Below the pieces are notes generated by a model. The model had not been told where the DNA came from, ran no database searches, and saw nothing but the letters and a program-made list of their open reading frames with translations. Below, piece after piece: positions 36,676 to 45,208 of a stretch of DNA of 62,253 bases; the stretch's first letter is position 1; every line of letters starts with the position of its first letter. The stretch is taken from assembly GCA_934122235.1 (NCBI GenBank), contig CAKOWE010000007.1, positions 1 to 62,253 of the forward strand, written 5' to 3'. Source of the DNA: an uncultured Clostridia bacterium (GTDB lineage: Bacteria > Bacillota > Clostridia > TANB77 > CAG-508). The translations under genes and the position numbers were made by a program.

Positions 36676-36701
36676 TCATATTATATTATTTTTTTCATTG
36701 T

Positions 36702-37850
36702 CTAGAATGCAAATACTAATTTTGAATATACTTCACTAGAAATATAATTTAGAGGATTTGTTCTACTATCATAACTAGAACCAGTACGTACTTCAAAATG
36801 TAAGTGTGGTCCTGAAGAAATTCCAGTACTTCCTGAAACTCCAATTTGTTGTCCTCTACTTACCGTTTGTCCAGCAGAAACATTAAATTTAGATAAATGT
36901 CCATAGCAAGTATATAAATTGTTTGTATGCTTAATCATTATAAAATTTCCATATCCACCATACCCTGAAGCTGCAATTATAACATAACCATCTGCAGCAG
37001 CATATACAGGTTTATAACTTACGCCTATATCTAAAGCTTTATGGTTTGTTGATGCACCAGCCACTGGCTGTCCACGCTTTCCATATCCAGATGTAATAAG
37101 GTTATATCCATATGAAGATGAAGATAATGGCCAGCTTAATGTTCCAGAGAAACTTCCTTCATAACTGCTTGCTGCTCTTACAGCTTCTTCTATTTTAGCT
37201 TGATCCTTTTTAAAATCTTCAACCTCAGCTGTTTTTTCTGTTTTCTGTTGTTTTAATTGATTTCTATAATTAGTTCTCTCAGTCATTTTTGTTTCTACTA
37301 TTTTCTTTTGTTCTTGTACTGTAGCTTTATCTTGCTCCAATTGCTGTTTAGTCTGTTCAATTTGAGTTTTTGTAGTCTCAATTTCCGTTAATAATGCAGT
37401 ATCCATATCTGCAATTTCACCGATTATGTAATAATTTGATATAAAATCTGTTAAATTTTCAGAAGTAAGTAAAACATCTAAATAAGTAATAGAACCACTT
37501 TCATATTGGGCAACAATCCTTTTAGCCAAAGTTTTGCTTCGTTTTTCATAATTAGCTTGTAACTGAATTAAATTTGCCTCATTTTCATTTATTTGTGCTT
37601 GTAAATTATCAATTGCATCTTGATATATTTCAATTTGAGCATTTAATTGACTGATTTGCTTTTCTGTTTCAGTCATTTCAGCACTTAGTTTTTCTATTTC
37701 TTTATTAGCTTGATTTATTTTATTTTGAATATCATCTTTTTGTTGTAGCAGTGAATTTAAATCTGCCGAATAGACAGGTGTTTGCATACTTACAAAAAAC
37801 ATTATTATAGTAAGAATTATACATACCCATACACATTTTACTTTTTTCAT
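36702..37850 (-). CDS. Coiled-coil M23 family peptidoglycan hydrolase (EnvC/PcsB-like)
   Basis: Secreted wall-splitting endopeptidase. It has a signal peptide (about 1-28, ending near VYSADLNSL). A long coiled coil follows (about 30-225) with the YESGSITYLDVLLTSENLTDFISN block seen in FtsX-regulated hydrolases. The C-terminal LytM domain has the zinc ligands in NHKALDIGVSY and GPHLHFEVRTG. It has 382 residues and is intact. It is encoded right after a near-paralogue and ftsE-ftsX; FtsEX activates such hydrolases through their coiled coils (known for EnvC, PcsB and CwlO), so this is a likely partner. Confidence 0.94.
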   Translation of the reverse strand: MKKVKCVWVCIILTIIMFFVSMQTPVYSADLNSLLQQKDDIQNKINQANKEIEKLSAEMTETEKQISQLNAQIEIYQDAIDNLQAQINENEANLIQLQANYEKRSKTLAKRIVAQYESGSITYLDVLLTSENLTDFISNYYIIGEIADMDTALLTEIETTKTQIEQTKQQLEQDKATVQEQKKIVETKMTERTNYRNQLKQQKTEKTAEVEDFKKDQAKIEEAVRAASSYEGSFSGTLSWPLSSSSYGYNLITSGYGKRGQPVAGASTNHKALDIGVSYKPVYAAADGYVIIAASGYGGYGNFIMIKHTNNLYTCYGHLSKFNVSAGQTVSRGQQIGVSGSTGISSGPHLHFEVRTGSSYDSRTNPLNYISSEVYSKLVFAF

Positions 37851-37873
37851 ATACTAGTCCCTCCTAATTAAAT

Positions 37874-39050
37874 TTAACTTTCATTATTATCAGTTTCACT
37901 ATTTCTTTTTAATATATAATCTAATGGATCTACCCAACTTCCATTAACTCTTACTTCAAAATGAGCATGTGGACCTGTTGAAATTCCTGTTGATCCTACT
38001 ACCAATACTGGTTGTCCTCTTTTTACTGTTTCACCTTCTTCGACTAATCGTTGCTGTCCGTGTGCATACAATGTTGCTAATCCACCACCATGATCTATTA
38101 CTACCATATTACCATACGAAGCATTATACACAGATTTTACAACAACTCCATCATTTGCTGCAACAAAATAAGCCCCTGGATCTGCTCCTATATCTACACC
38201 TGTATGCAATTTGTATACTCCACTTATTGGATGAATCCTCATTCCATATTTAGATGTAATGGATGTATATCCCGGTACTGGCCACGCCAATGCTCCGTCC
38301 AACATATTCATCCCCTAAGTTTTCTGTTAAAAGTATCAATAACTCTATTTCTATTTTTTGTGACTCTTGTTGATATTCATCTATTTGATTTTGCAACCCA
38401 ATTTCTTGCTCTGTTAATTTACTCATTTGATTATTTTTTATAACTCTTATGTTTGAAAGTACAATTGCTGATTTCTCCTGCTCATCTTTTCTTGACTTTA
38501 GTTCTTCTTTATACCCATCTAACTCTTGTTTCATATCGCTTATTTGTTTTTTTTGAGTTTCACACGTTTTTAATAATTCATTATCATAATCTATTATTTC
38601 TCCTATTGTATAGTAATTTGAAATAAAATCTACAAGTCCTTTTGAATTAAGTAAAATATCTAAATATTGTACATCTCCAGATTCATACTGAGCAATTATT
38701 CTTTTTGCCAACAAATCTTTTCTCATGTTATATAATTCTTCTGTTTCATTAAATTGTTTTTCTACTTGATCTATTTTTTCATTTAATTTATTAATTTCTT
38801 CATTTAGAACTCCAACTTCTACTTCATATTTATAAATTTTATCGTTTAATTCCTGAATTTCTAACATTAAATCGGATATTTGTCCCTGTAATTCATCAAG
38901 TTGTAATGTATTTTCAGAAATTTGTTCTTGTAACATCTTTCTTTGTTCTCTTAGTTCTGAAACACTTTTTTCTTCAGCTATGCTTTTTGTTGAAATCAAT
39001 ATCAAAAATATAATTGTTACTACAACAACAGCATATATATTTTTTTTCAT
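37874..39050 (-). CDS. Coiled-coil M23 hydrolase, interrupted by a +1 frameshift at CGGA between its two domains
   Basis: Paralogue of the neighbouring hydrolase. The start at 39050 (MKKNIYAVVVVTII) lies six bases after AGGAG and gives a signal peptide, then a coiled coil (about 30-240) with IAQYESGDVQYLDILL. The zero frame continues past the CGG at residue 252 and stops at 38250. Skipping its C gives GGA and yields VGGALAWPVPGYTSITSKYG, then HPISGVYKLHTGVDIG and GPHAHFEVRVNG: a complete LytM domain ending at 37874. Total length is one base over a multiple of three. Unshifted product: coiled coil only, a potential FtsX ligand without enzyme; shifted product: active hydrolase (inference). Confidence 0.9.
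38294..38297 (-). other. Recoding site: CGGA between coiled coil and LytM domain
   Basis: Coding-strand context is GTT GGA C GGA GCA TTG. Skipping C yields the Gly-Gly-Ala-Leu-Ala-Trp-Pro entry of the M23 domain. It is the fifth CGGA site. Confidence 0.8.
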
Positions 39051-39060
39051 TAGCATTCTC

Positions 39061-39975
39061 CTATACATCTAGATACTTTCTCATTGAAATAGCGCTTCCT
39101 ATTATACCTATTCCAACACCTAATAATATGTATATTATCACAATTAAATTAACCATATCCCCAAAGCTTAATAAACTTAATGTAGTTATACGCTGAGCTA
39201 TGGAAGAGGTTAAAAACTTATTTGCTAAAGCATTATATCCTAAGCAAATAATTAATATTGATATTAAGCCTGAAGCCAAGCCTATTACAATTCCCTCTAC
39301 CGCAAATGGAGCCCTAATAAACCTATTTGTTGCTCCAACATATTTCATTATTGATATTTCTTTTCGTCTTGCATGAACAGAAAGTTTTATTGTATTTGAT
39401 ATAATAAATAAAGAAACAATAACTAATACAATTAGTATAACTAATGTAAATAATTTTATTCCATTTCCTAAAGATAATAAAGTACTTATCGTTCTATCAC
39501 TGCTTAATACACTTGCAACCCCATCAATATTTCCTATTTGTGTTTTTACATCTGAACTATATGATAAATCAGTAAGATTTATTAAAAAAGATTGTTTAAA
39601 CATATCCACTTCTACATAATCCATAGCTCCAGGATGGTCTTTAAGTCTTTCTTGCATAGTATCATAAGCTTGCTGTTTAGAAACCCTTTCAATTTTGTTT
39701 ATTACATTTTTTCCATCTACTTTAATATTTCTTATTTCATTTTCTATTTCTTGAACTTTTTCTTCAGTAGAATCTACTTCTACAAAAACTTGCATTCCCT
39801 GTGCTTCTTCAACTGTTCGTACAATATGATTTATATTTTGAGTAATCGCAAAAAATATTCCAAACATAAGCATTGTTGCACACATAACACCTAAACAAGA
39901 AAAAGTAGACTTTTTATTTTTAAAGACATTTTTAAACCCTTCATTAATTAAATAACCAATAACATTATATTTCAC
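39061..39975 (-). CDS. ftsX: Cell division protein FtsX
   Basis: Membrane subunit of the FtsEX complex, which activates peptidoglycan hydrolases during division or elongation. One N-terminal helix (after FKNKKSTFSCLGVMCATML), an extracellular domain of about 130 residues with VFVEVDSTEEKVQEIENEI, then three helices with HARRKEISIMKYVGATNRFI. The GTG at 39975 (VKYNVIGYL) lies eight bases after AAGGTGG and overlaps the end of ftsE by 11 bases; I prefer it to the more upstream ATG at 39996. About 304 residues. The two M23 genes follow directly. Confidence 0.95.
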   Translation of the reverse strand: MKYNVIGYLINEGFKNVFKNKKSTFSCLGVMCATMLMFGIFFAITQNINHIVRTVEEAQGMQVFVEVDSTEEKVQEIENEIRNIKVDGKNVINKIERVSKQQAYDTMQERLKDHPGAMDYVEVDMFKQSFLINLTDLSYSSDVKTQIGNIDGVASVLSSDRTISTLLSLGNGIKLFTLVILIVLVIVSLFIISNTIKLSVHARRKEISIMKYVGATNRFIRAPFAVEGIVIGLASGLISILIICLGYNALANKFLTSSIAQRITTLSLLSFGDMVNLIVIIYILLGVGIGIIGSAISMRKYLDV

Positions 39976-40648
39976 TGCTATAACCACCTTTTTCATCTCT
40001 TATGATATTTCCAGATTTTATTTCTATAACTCTTTTATTCATTTTGTCTACAATATCTTTTGCGTGTGTAGCAACAACTACTGTTGTTCCTCTCATGTTT
40101 ATTTCATTTAATAAAGTCATTATTTCCCAAGCAGTATCAGGATCTAAATTTCCTGTAGGTTCATCAGCAATTATCATTGATGGATTATTTACAAGTGCTC
40201 TAGCTAACGCAACTCTTTGTTGCTCTCCTCCGGATAATTCATCTGGATACATTTTTGCTTTTCCGCTTAATCCTACTAATGATAACAACATTGGTACTTG
40301 TCTACGTATATGTCTAGGTGTAGCCTTAACTATATACATAGCAAAAGCTACATTATCATATACAGTTCTATCTGGCAATAATCTGAAGTCTTGAAAAACG
40401 ACTCCCATGCTTCTTCTCAAATATGGCACTCTATTTTGTTTTAAAAAAGTTGTATCTTTTCCATTTATTATTATGTTTCCTTTTGTAGGTTCTTCTTCTT
40501 TTAATATTAACTTTATTAAAGTAGATTTACCACTTCCAGAACTACCAACAAGAAATACAAATTCACCTTTATCTATTTTAAAGTTTGCATTATTTACAGC
40601 TTCAGTTCCAGTTGAATACGTTTTGCTTACGTTTTTAAATTCTATCAT
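39965..40648 (-). CDS. ftsE: Cell division ATP-binding protein FtsE
   Basis: ATPase of FtsEX. Walker A is VGSSGSGKSTLIKLIL, the Q-loop is MGVVFQDFRLLPDRTV (the DFRLL form typical of FtsE), the signature is LSGGEQQRVALARAL, Walker B is MIIADEPTGNLDP and the switch His is in VVVATHAKDIVD. It has 227 residues. First gene of the ftsE-ftsX-M23-M23 cluster; its end overlaps ftsX, indicating coupled translation. Confidence 0.97.
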   Translation of the reverse strand: MIEFKNVSKTYSTGTEAVNNANFKIDKGEFVFLVGSSGSGKSTLIKLILKEEEPTKGNIIINGKDTTFLKQNRVPYLRRSMGVVFQDFRLLPDRTVYDNVAFAMYIVKATPRHIRRQVPMLLSLVGLSGKAKMYPDELSGGEQQRVALARALVNNPSMIIADEPTGNLDPDTAWEIMTLLNEINMRGTTVVVATHAKDIVDKMNKRVIEIKSGNIIRDEKGGYSSEI

Positions 40649-40818
40649 AAATCTATAATCATTCCTTTCGCTTATGCTTACTATTAGTACATAAGCAGTT
40701 TTTTTTGCATTTGTATTTTATTACATTAATTTTAATTATGTAGTAAAATATTCCTATTTTTTTACACATACATGATAACAATAAAATTTGACAAATGCAA
40801 TACTATTAAACAAAAAAA

Positions 40819-40856
40819 ATGATATAAAATTACTCTAAATCTTCATTTTATACCAT
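40819..40856 (-). terminator. Terminator of the hypothetical membrane protein gene
   Basis: A 12-bp stem ATGGTATAAAAT / ATTTTATATCAT (one wobble) followed by eight T on the minus strand, 30 bases after the stop. Confidence 0.85.
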
Positions 40857-40885
40857 CTTTCTTTATTTTTCTCTATATTAAAAAA

Positions 40886-41629
40886 TTATCTTTCTTCAGC
40901 ATCAGAATCCATTGAATATACTTCATATTCATCATCTTTTAAAGATATTTCATATGTTTCTTTAAATTCTAATGGCTTATCTTTTTCTTTTACAAATTCT
41001 AAATTGCTAAATCCTTTCATATTGTCATACATTTTTATAAAATTTTTTATTTCTTCGTCATCATAAGAAACTTTTTCACTCATGTATTGTAAATCCACAA
41101 TATCCCAAACAGCAGATTTTATTTCTTTAGTTTTATCTTGTTCATCCATAAATGTATTTCCATTCAATTTTACAGAAAAATTTTTATCAACGTTACTTCC
41201 ACTTTTATAATCAACACTTACATTATCAACATGATATGCTGATTTCATTTTTTCTTTAAATATACTCAAATACAAATCTGCTATTAAATCACTTGACATT
41301 TCACTTTTAATTCTACTTTTTTCTTTTGATAAAGCTTCTTTTTGTGCATCTGTTAAATTGCTGTCTGATGCCAATTCTTTATATATTCTAACACTTTCTT
41401 CTAGCAAGACTAATCTATCTTCAGTTGAATCTTTTCCGTCAGAATATTCTCTATATTTGCTATTATCTAAATTATAATTTGACATATCCATTGATTCTAG
41501 TTCTTTTTTTCCATTCATTGCAACTAGTGTTATTCCCGCTATAACACTTCCAGCAACTCCAACTGCAGCAGCACTTTTTAACTTATCTTTAAAATCATTT
41601 CTTTTCTTTTTCTCTTTATTATTATCCAT
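40886..41629 (-). CDS. Hypothetical membrane-anchored protein
   Basis: I do not recognise the family. It has 247 residues. A very basic N-terminus (KEKKKRNDFKDKLK) precedes one short hydrophobic helix (about 19-37, AAAVGVAGSVIAGITLVAM). The rest is strongly charged and probably helical (KELASDSNLTDAQKEALSKE), ending in an acidic tail (DDEYEVYSMDSDAEER). It may be anchored with its bulk outside. It has its own terminator and no obvious partner; it lies between ftsE and the transketolase genes. Confidence 0.7.
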   Translation of the reverse strand: MDNNKEKKKRNDFKDKLKSAAAVGVAGSVIAGITLVAMNGKKELESMDMSNYNLDNSKYREYSDGKDSTEDRLVLLEESVRIYKELASDSNLTDAQKEALSKEKSRIKSEMSSDLIADLYLSIFKEKMKSAYHVDNVSVDYKSGSNVDKNFSVKLNGNTFMDEQDKTKEIKSAVWDIVDLQYMSEKVSYDDEEIKNFIKMYDNMKGFSNLEFVKEKDKPLEFKETYEISLKDDEYEVYSMDSDAEER

Positions 41630-41711
41630 AATAATTACTCCTTTGTTATTAAAATTATATATATTATAGCATATTATATATTTTTTGGCAAATTACTACA
41701 GTTAATAACAA

Positions 41712-42644
41712 TTATTTACTTTTTATTTCATCTATTATATCTTCTTTTGTTAATTTGAAATATTTTAATAATTCTAAAGCTTTACCTGATTTTCCAAATG
41801 TATCTTTTACACCCATTCTTATAACTTTAGTTGGATAATTTTCAGAAAGTACTTCGCAAACAGCTGAACCTAACCCTCCAATTATATTATGATCTTCTAT
41901 TGTTATTATCTTCTTTGTTTCTTTTGCGCATTTTATAATTAAGTCTTTATCTATAGGTTTTATTGTATGTATATCTACAACTCTAATATTTATTTCTTCT
42001 TTTTCTAATTCTTCCTTTGCTTTTATAGCCTCCGAAACCGTTACTCCTGTTGCAAACACAGTTGCCTCCGTTCCATCTCCTATTTGTATACCCTTTCCTA
42101 ATTCAAATTGTTGGTTTGTATCATATATTACAGGAGTTGCTAATCTACACAATCTCAAATATACAGGTCCATTATACTTAGATATTTCTTTAACTGCCCA
42201 TCTTGTTTGTATATCATCTGACGTGCACATTACCATCATATTAGGTAACGTTCTCATCATACTTATATCTTCTAGCATTTGATGAGTAGCTCCATCCTCT
42301 CCTACTGTAACTCCTGCATGTGTTGCACAAATTTTTACATTTAACTTAGGGTAACAAATACTATTTCTTATTTGATCATATGCACGTCCTGCTGCAAACA
42401 TTGCAAAAGTACTTGCATACGGAATTTTATCACAAGTTGCCATTCCAGCAGCAGTAGACATCATATCTTGCTCGGATATTCCCATATCAAAAAATCTAGT
42501 AGGATATTCTTTCTTAAATAATGATGTTTTTGTTGCTTCTGATAAGTCAGCATCTAAAACCACTATTTTGTAATTTTCTCTACCTAATTGAACTAATGTT
42601 TCTCCATAGCTCTGTCTTGTTGCAATTTTTTTATCTATATCCAT
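41712..42644 (-). CDS. Transketolase, C-terminal subunit
   Basis: Second half of a split transketolase, carrying the pyrimidine-binding and C-terminal domains. It has 310 residues with KIVVLDADLSEATKTSLF, RFFDMGISEQDMMSTAAGMA (the catalytic Glu region that activates thiamine diphosphate), THAGVTVGEDGATHQMLED and TIEDHNIIGGLGSAV. The matching N-terminal subunit is encoded upstream at 43592-44410, with a PHP-domain gene between them. Works in the non-oxidative pentose phosphate pathway. Ribosome site AAGGAGG. Confidence 0.94.
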   Translation of the reverse strand: MDIDKKIATRQSYGETLVQLGRENYKIVVLDADLSEATKTSLFKKEYPTRFFDMGISEQDMMSTAAGMATCDKIPYASTFAMFAAGRAYDQIRNSICYPKLNVKICATHAGVTVGEDGATHQMLEDISMMRTLPNMMVMCTSDDIQTRWAVKEISKYNGPVYLRLCRLATPVIYDTNQQFELGKGIQIGDGTEATVFATGVTVSEAIKAKEELEKEEINIRVVDIHTIKPIDKDLIIKCAKETKKIITIEDHNIIGGLGSAVCEVLSENYPTKVIRMGVKDTFGKSGKALELLKYFKLTKEDIIDEIKSK

Positions 42645-42671
42645 ATTTGCCTCCTTATTTTATGCTATTTA

Positions 42672-43571
42672 CTATATTTGTATTAATCGTTTATCTTTCC
42701 ATTGTTCTAATATATCGTCTGGCACATTAAGAGTTCCTCTTCCTATTCCCATATCTACTTCTAGTCGCTTCGTTCCGTGGTAATCACTGCCACCGCTTTT
42801 ATATAATCCTTTTGCATTACATAATTGTATTAAATACTCTGTTTGTTCTTTTGTAAAGTTATTATAATAACATTCCATACCATCTATATCATAATTGTCC
42901 ACCAATTCATTTATGAACTCTTTTATATCTGGTGCCCATTTATATACATATATATGTGGTAAAAATGCTAATCCGCCAGCATCCTTTATTGCTCTTAATA
43001 GCTCTGTTATTGATGGTAAATCTTCTGATTTATCAATGTAAAATATATTTTCTATATTGTAGCAATATTTATGTCTAAAGTTTTCATAATCATTCCATAA
43101 ATCTTCTGGTAATTTTTCTTTGTTTCTCTCATCTGCTTTCATTTCTCTATATATAGTTCTTGCAGCCCATTCGCCTTCTGGATTCCAATTTATCTCATCT
43201 ATTGGTGGCATATATAAATTTAATTCTATACAGGTTTTATATAATTGCCTTAAATACTTTTTCTGTACTTCCGCATGACTTTTTCCTTCATAAAATTTAT
43301 CTAACCACGCTTGCATTTTATCAATGTCTATGTTATATGCTAATACTTCTATAATTCTTCTTTTATAGAAACATCTAAGTTCTACTCCTGGTATAATTAT
43401 TCCAGAATATAATTTTTTTACATCAATATTTCTTAACTCTATATGTCCTGTACATGTATCATGATCCGTTATTGCTATTGCTTTTAATTTTAATTTTTCT
43501 GCTTTTTCTAAAATTTCTACTATTGTATCAGAACCATCTGAATGATTACTATGCATATGTAAGTCTATCAT
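42672..43571 (-). CDS. PHP domain metal-dependent phosphoesterase
   Basis: Putative phosphoesterase of the PHP fold (YciV/TrpH-like group), possibly acting on nucleotide or oligonucleotide phosphates. Metal motifs are MIDLHMHSNHSDGS at the start (H-x-H), AIAITDHDTCTGH (D-H-D), a later PHIYVYKW and SGGSDYHGTKR near the end. It has 299 residues. It is inserted between the two transketolase subunit genes in the same direction, with gaps of 27 and 20 bases, so it is surely in the same transcript. True substrate unknown. Confidence 0.88.
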   Translation of the reverse strand: MIDLHMHSNHSDGSDTIVEILEKAEKLKLKAIAITDHDTCTGHIELRNIDVKKLYSGIIIPGVELRCFYKRRIIEVLAYNIDIDKMQAWLDKFYEGKSHAEVQKKYLRQLYKTCIELNLYMPPIDEINWNPEGEWAARTIYREMKADERNKEKLPEDLWNDYENFRHKYCYNIENIFYIDKSEDLPSITELLRAIKDAGGLAFLPHIYVYKWAPDIKEFINELVDNYDIDGMECYYNNFTKEQTEYLIQLCNAKGLYKSGGSDYHGTKRLEVDMGIGRGTLNVPDDILEQWKDKRLIQI

Positions 43572-43591
43572 TATAAAAAATCCTTTCTTCT

Positions 43592-44410
43592 TTAAACTAA
43601 TTCTTTTAATGCTTGTTTATATTCTTCTTCATTTGGCGCTTTCCCATGCCATCCTACCTGGTTTTCCATAAATGATACGCCTTTTCCTTTTATTGTATTT
43701 GCTATTATTACAGTGGGCTTTCCTTTTACTTTTTTTGCATTTTCAAAAGCCTCTATTATTTCTGCAATATTATGTCCATCTATTTTTATAACATTAAATC
43801 CAAAACTCATAAATTTTTCATCAACTGGATATATATTTTTTACTTTATCTACTTCTCCATCTATTTGTAAATTATTATTATCTACTATTAAACATAAATT
43901 ATCTAGTTTATAATGAGAAGAACTCATAGCCGCTTCCCAAATTTGTCCTTCTTGAATTTCTCCATCTCCTACCAAGCAATATATTCTTAAGCCATCGCTA
44001 TTTAGTTTAGACATTAGTGCCATTCCATTTGCAACTGACAACCCTTGTCCCAATGAACCACTTGTCATATCCACCCCTGGTACTTTATTCATATCAGGAT
44101 GTCCTTGTAAATTGCTTTCCATACTTCTAAATGTTTTTAATTCTTCTACACTAAAGTAACCTCTATTAGCTAATGTACTGTATAATGCAGGTGATGCATG
44201 TCCTTTAGATAAAACAAATCTATCTCTATTACTTGCTTTTGGTTCTTTTGGATTTATATTCATTTGATTAAAATATAAAACTGTTAAAATATCTGTACAT
44301 GACAAAGCTCCTCCTGGATGTCCAGATTTTCCATTATATACTTCTTCTATAATACCTCTTCTGATTTGCTTTGCAATTTTTTCTAACTCTTTAACATCGG
44401 CTATTTTCAA
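43592..44410 (-). CDS. Transketolase, N-terminal subunit
   Basis: First half of the split transketolase, binding thiamine diphosphate. Motifs are GKSGHPGGALSCTDIL, SKGHASPALYSTLANRGYF, DMTSGSLGQGLSVANGMAL and the diphosphate motif GDGEIQEGQIWEAAMSSSHYKLDNLCLIVDNN, quoted here only in part (GDGEIQEG, then NNLQIDG). About 272 residues. The start is a judgement: TTG at 44410 (LKIADVKELEK) lies ten bases after AAAGGAG; an ATG or GTG up to 44434 would lie before that site and touch the upp stop. Confidence 0.93.
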   Translation of the reverse strand: MKIADVKELEKIAKQIRRGIIEEVYNGKSGHPGGALSCTDILTVLYFNQMNINPKEPKASNRDRFVLSKGHASPALYSTLANRGYFSVEELKTFRSMESNLQGHPDMNKVPGVDMTSGSLGQGLSVANGMALMSKLNSDGLRIYCLVGDGEIQEGQIWEAAMSSSHYKLDNLCLIVDNNNLQIDGEVDKVKNIYPVDEKFMSFGFNVIKIDGHNIAEIIEAFENAKKVKGKPTVIIANTIKGKGVSFMENQVGWHGKAPNEEEYKQALKELV

Positions 44411-44433
44411 AATGATTTTTACTCCTTTCATCA

Positions 44434-45060
44434 CTATTTAGTTCCGTATATTCTATCTCCTGCATCTCCTAATCCTGGTATAATATATCCAACATTATTT
44501 AAATGATCGTCAACTGTTGCACAATATATTTGTACATCTGGATGAACTTGTTGTACTTTTTTTATTCCTTCTGGTGCAGCTATGATTGATAAAAATTTTA
44601 TTTTTTTAACTCCACGTTTTTTTAACTGTGTTATTGCATCTACCGCAGTTCCACCAGTTGCAAGCATTGGATCTAATACTATAACTTCTCTATTTTCTAT
44701 TTCCTTAGGTACTTTGAAATAATATTCAACTGGCTCTAAAGTTTCTTCATTTCTATACATTCCTATATGACCTATTTTAGCATTTGGTACCACTTTTAAA
44801 ATTCCATCTATCATACTTAACCCTGCTCTTAATACCGGTACAAAGGCGTACTTCTGCTCATTTAATTTTCTTGTTTTTATTTTGGCTAGTGGTGTCTCGA
44901 TTTCTACTTCTTCTAATTCTGCATCCTTCATAGCTTCATAGCATAATAATGTTGCTAATTCTCCTGCTATTTCTCTAAATTCTTTTGTTCCTGTTCTTTT
45001 ATCTCTAAGTATTGTTAATTTGTGTTCAACTATAGGGTGATTTAAAATAATTGGTTCCAT
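44434..45060 (-). CDS. upp: Uracil phosphoribosyltransferase
   Basis: Pyrimidine salvage: uracil + PRPP to UMP. It has 208 residues with the family landmarks LTILRDKRTGTKEFR, VLRAGLSMIDGIL, the PRPP loop LDPMLATGGTAVDAI and the C-terminal GYIIPGLGDAGDRIYGTK that binds uracil. It leads directly into the transketolase genes (stop and next ribosome site adjoin), giving one operon upp-tktN-PHP-tktC that links PRPP use with pentose phosphate supply. Confidence 0.97.
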   Translation of the reverse strand: MEPIILNHPIVEHKLTILRDKRTGTKEFREIAGELATLLCYEAMKDAELEEVEIETPLAKIKTRKLNEQKYAFVPVLRAGLSMIDGILKVVPNAKIGHIGMYRNEETLEPVEYYFKVPKEIENREVIVLDPMLATGGTAVDAITQLKKRGVKKIKFLSIIAAPEGIKKVQQVHPDVQIYCATVDDHLNNVGYIIPGLGDAGDRIYGTK

Positions 45061-45169
45061 AATTTTTCCATCCTTTCTCTTTTTATCTGTTTATAATTTA
45101 CTACAATAAAAAAAATATTGCAATAGAAAAAACAAATTGTTGTAAAATGATTTTTATATAATATATCAC

Positions 45170-45204
45170 AAAAGGAAACTCTTAGAAAATAAGAGTTTCC
45201 TTTT
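45170..45204 (-). terminator. Terminator of gpsA
   Basis: Perfect 15-bp stem AAAAGGAAACTCTTA / TAAGAGTTTCCTTTT with a five-base loop and a TTTTGTG tail on the minus strand, just after the gpsA stop. Confidence 0.9.
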
Positions 45205-45208
45205 AGTA

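Noticed and set aside
5968..38297. Explanation of the five frameshifts as random decay or ordinary homopolymer errors
   Set aside because: All five have the same inserted base in the same CGGA context and fall in otherwise intact, partly essential genes; random indels would not share this. A systematic base-calling error remains possible and is kept as the main rival.
5968..38297. Classic prfB-type +1 slippage (CUU UGA with upstream Shine-Dalgarno) at the five sites
   Set aside because: No stop codon or slippery CUU is at the sites, no common upstream purine block is seen, and the P-site codons differ.
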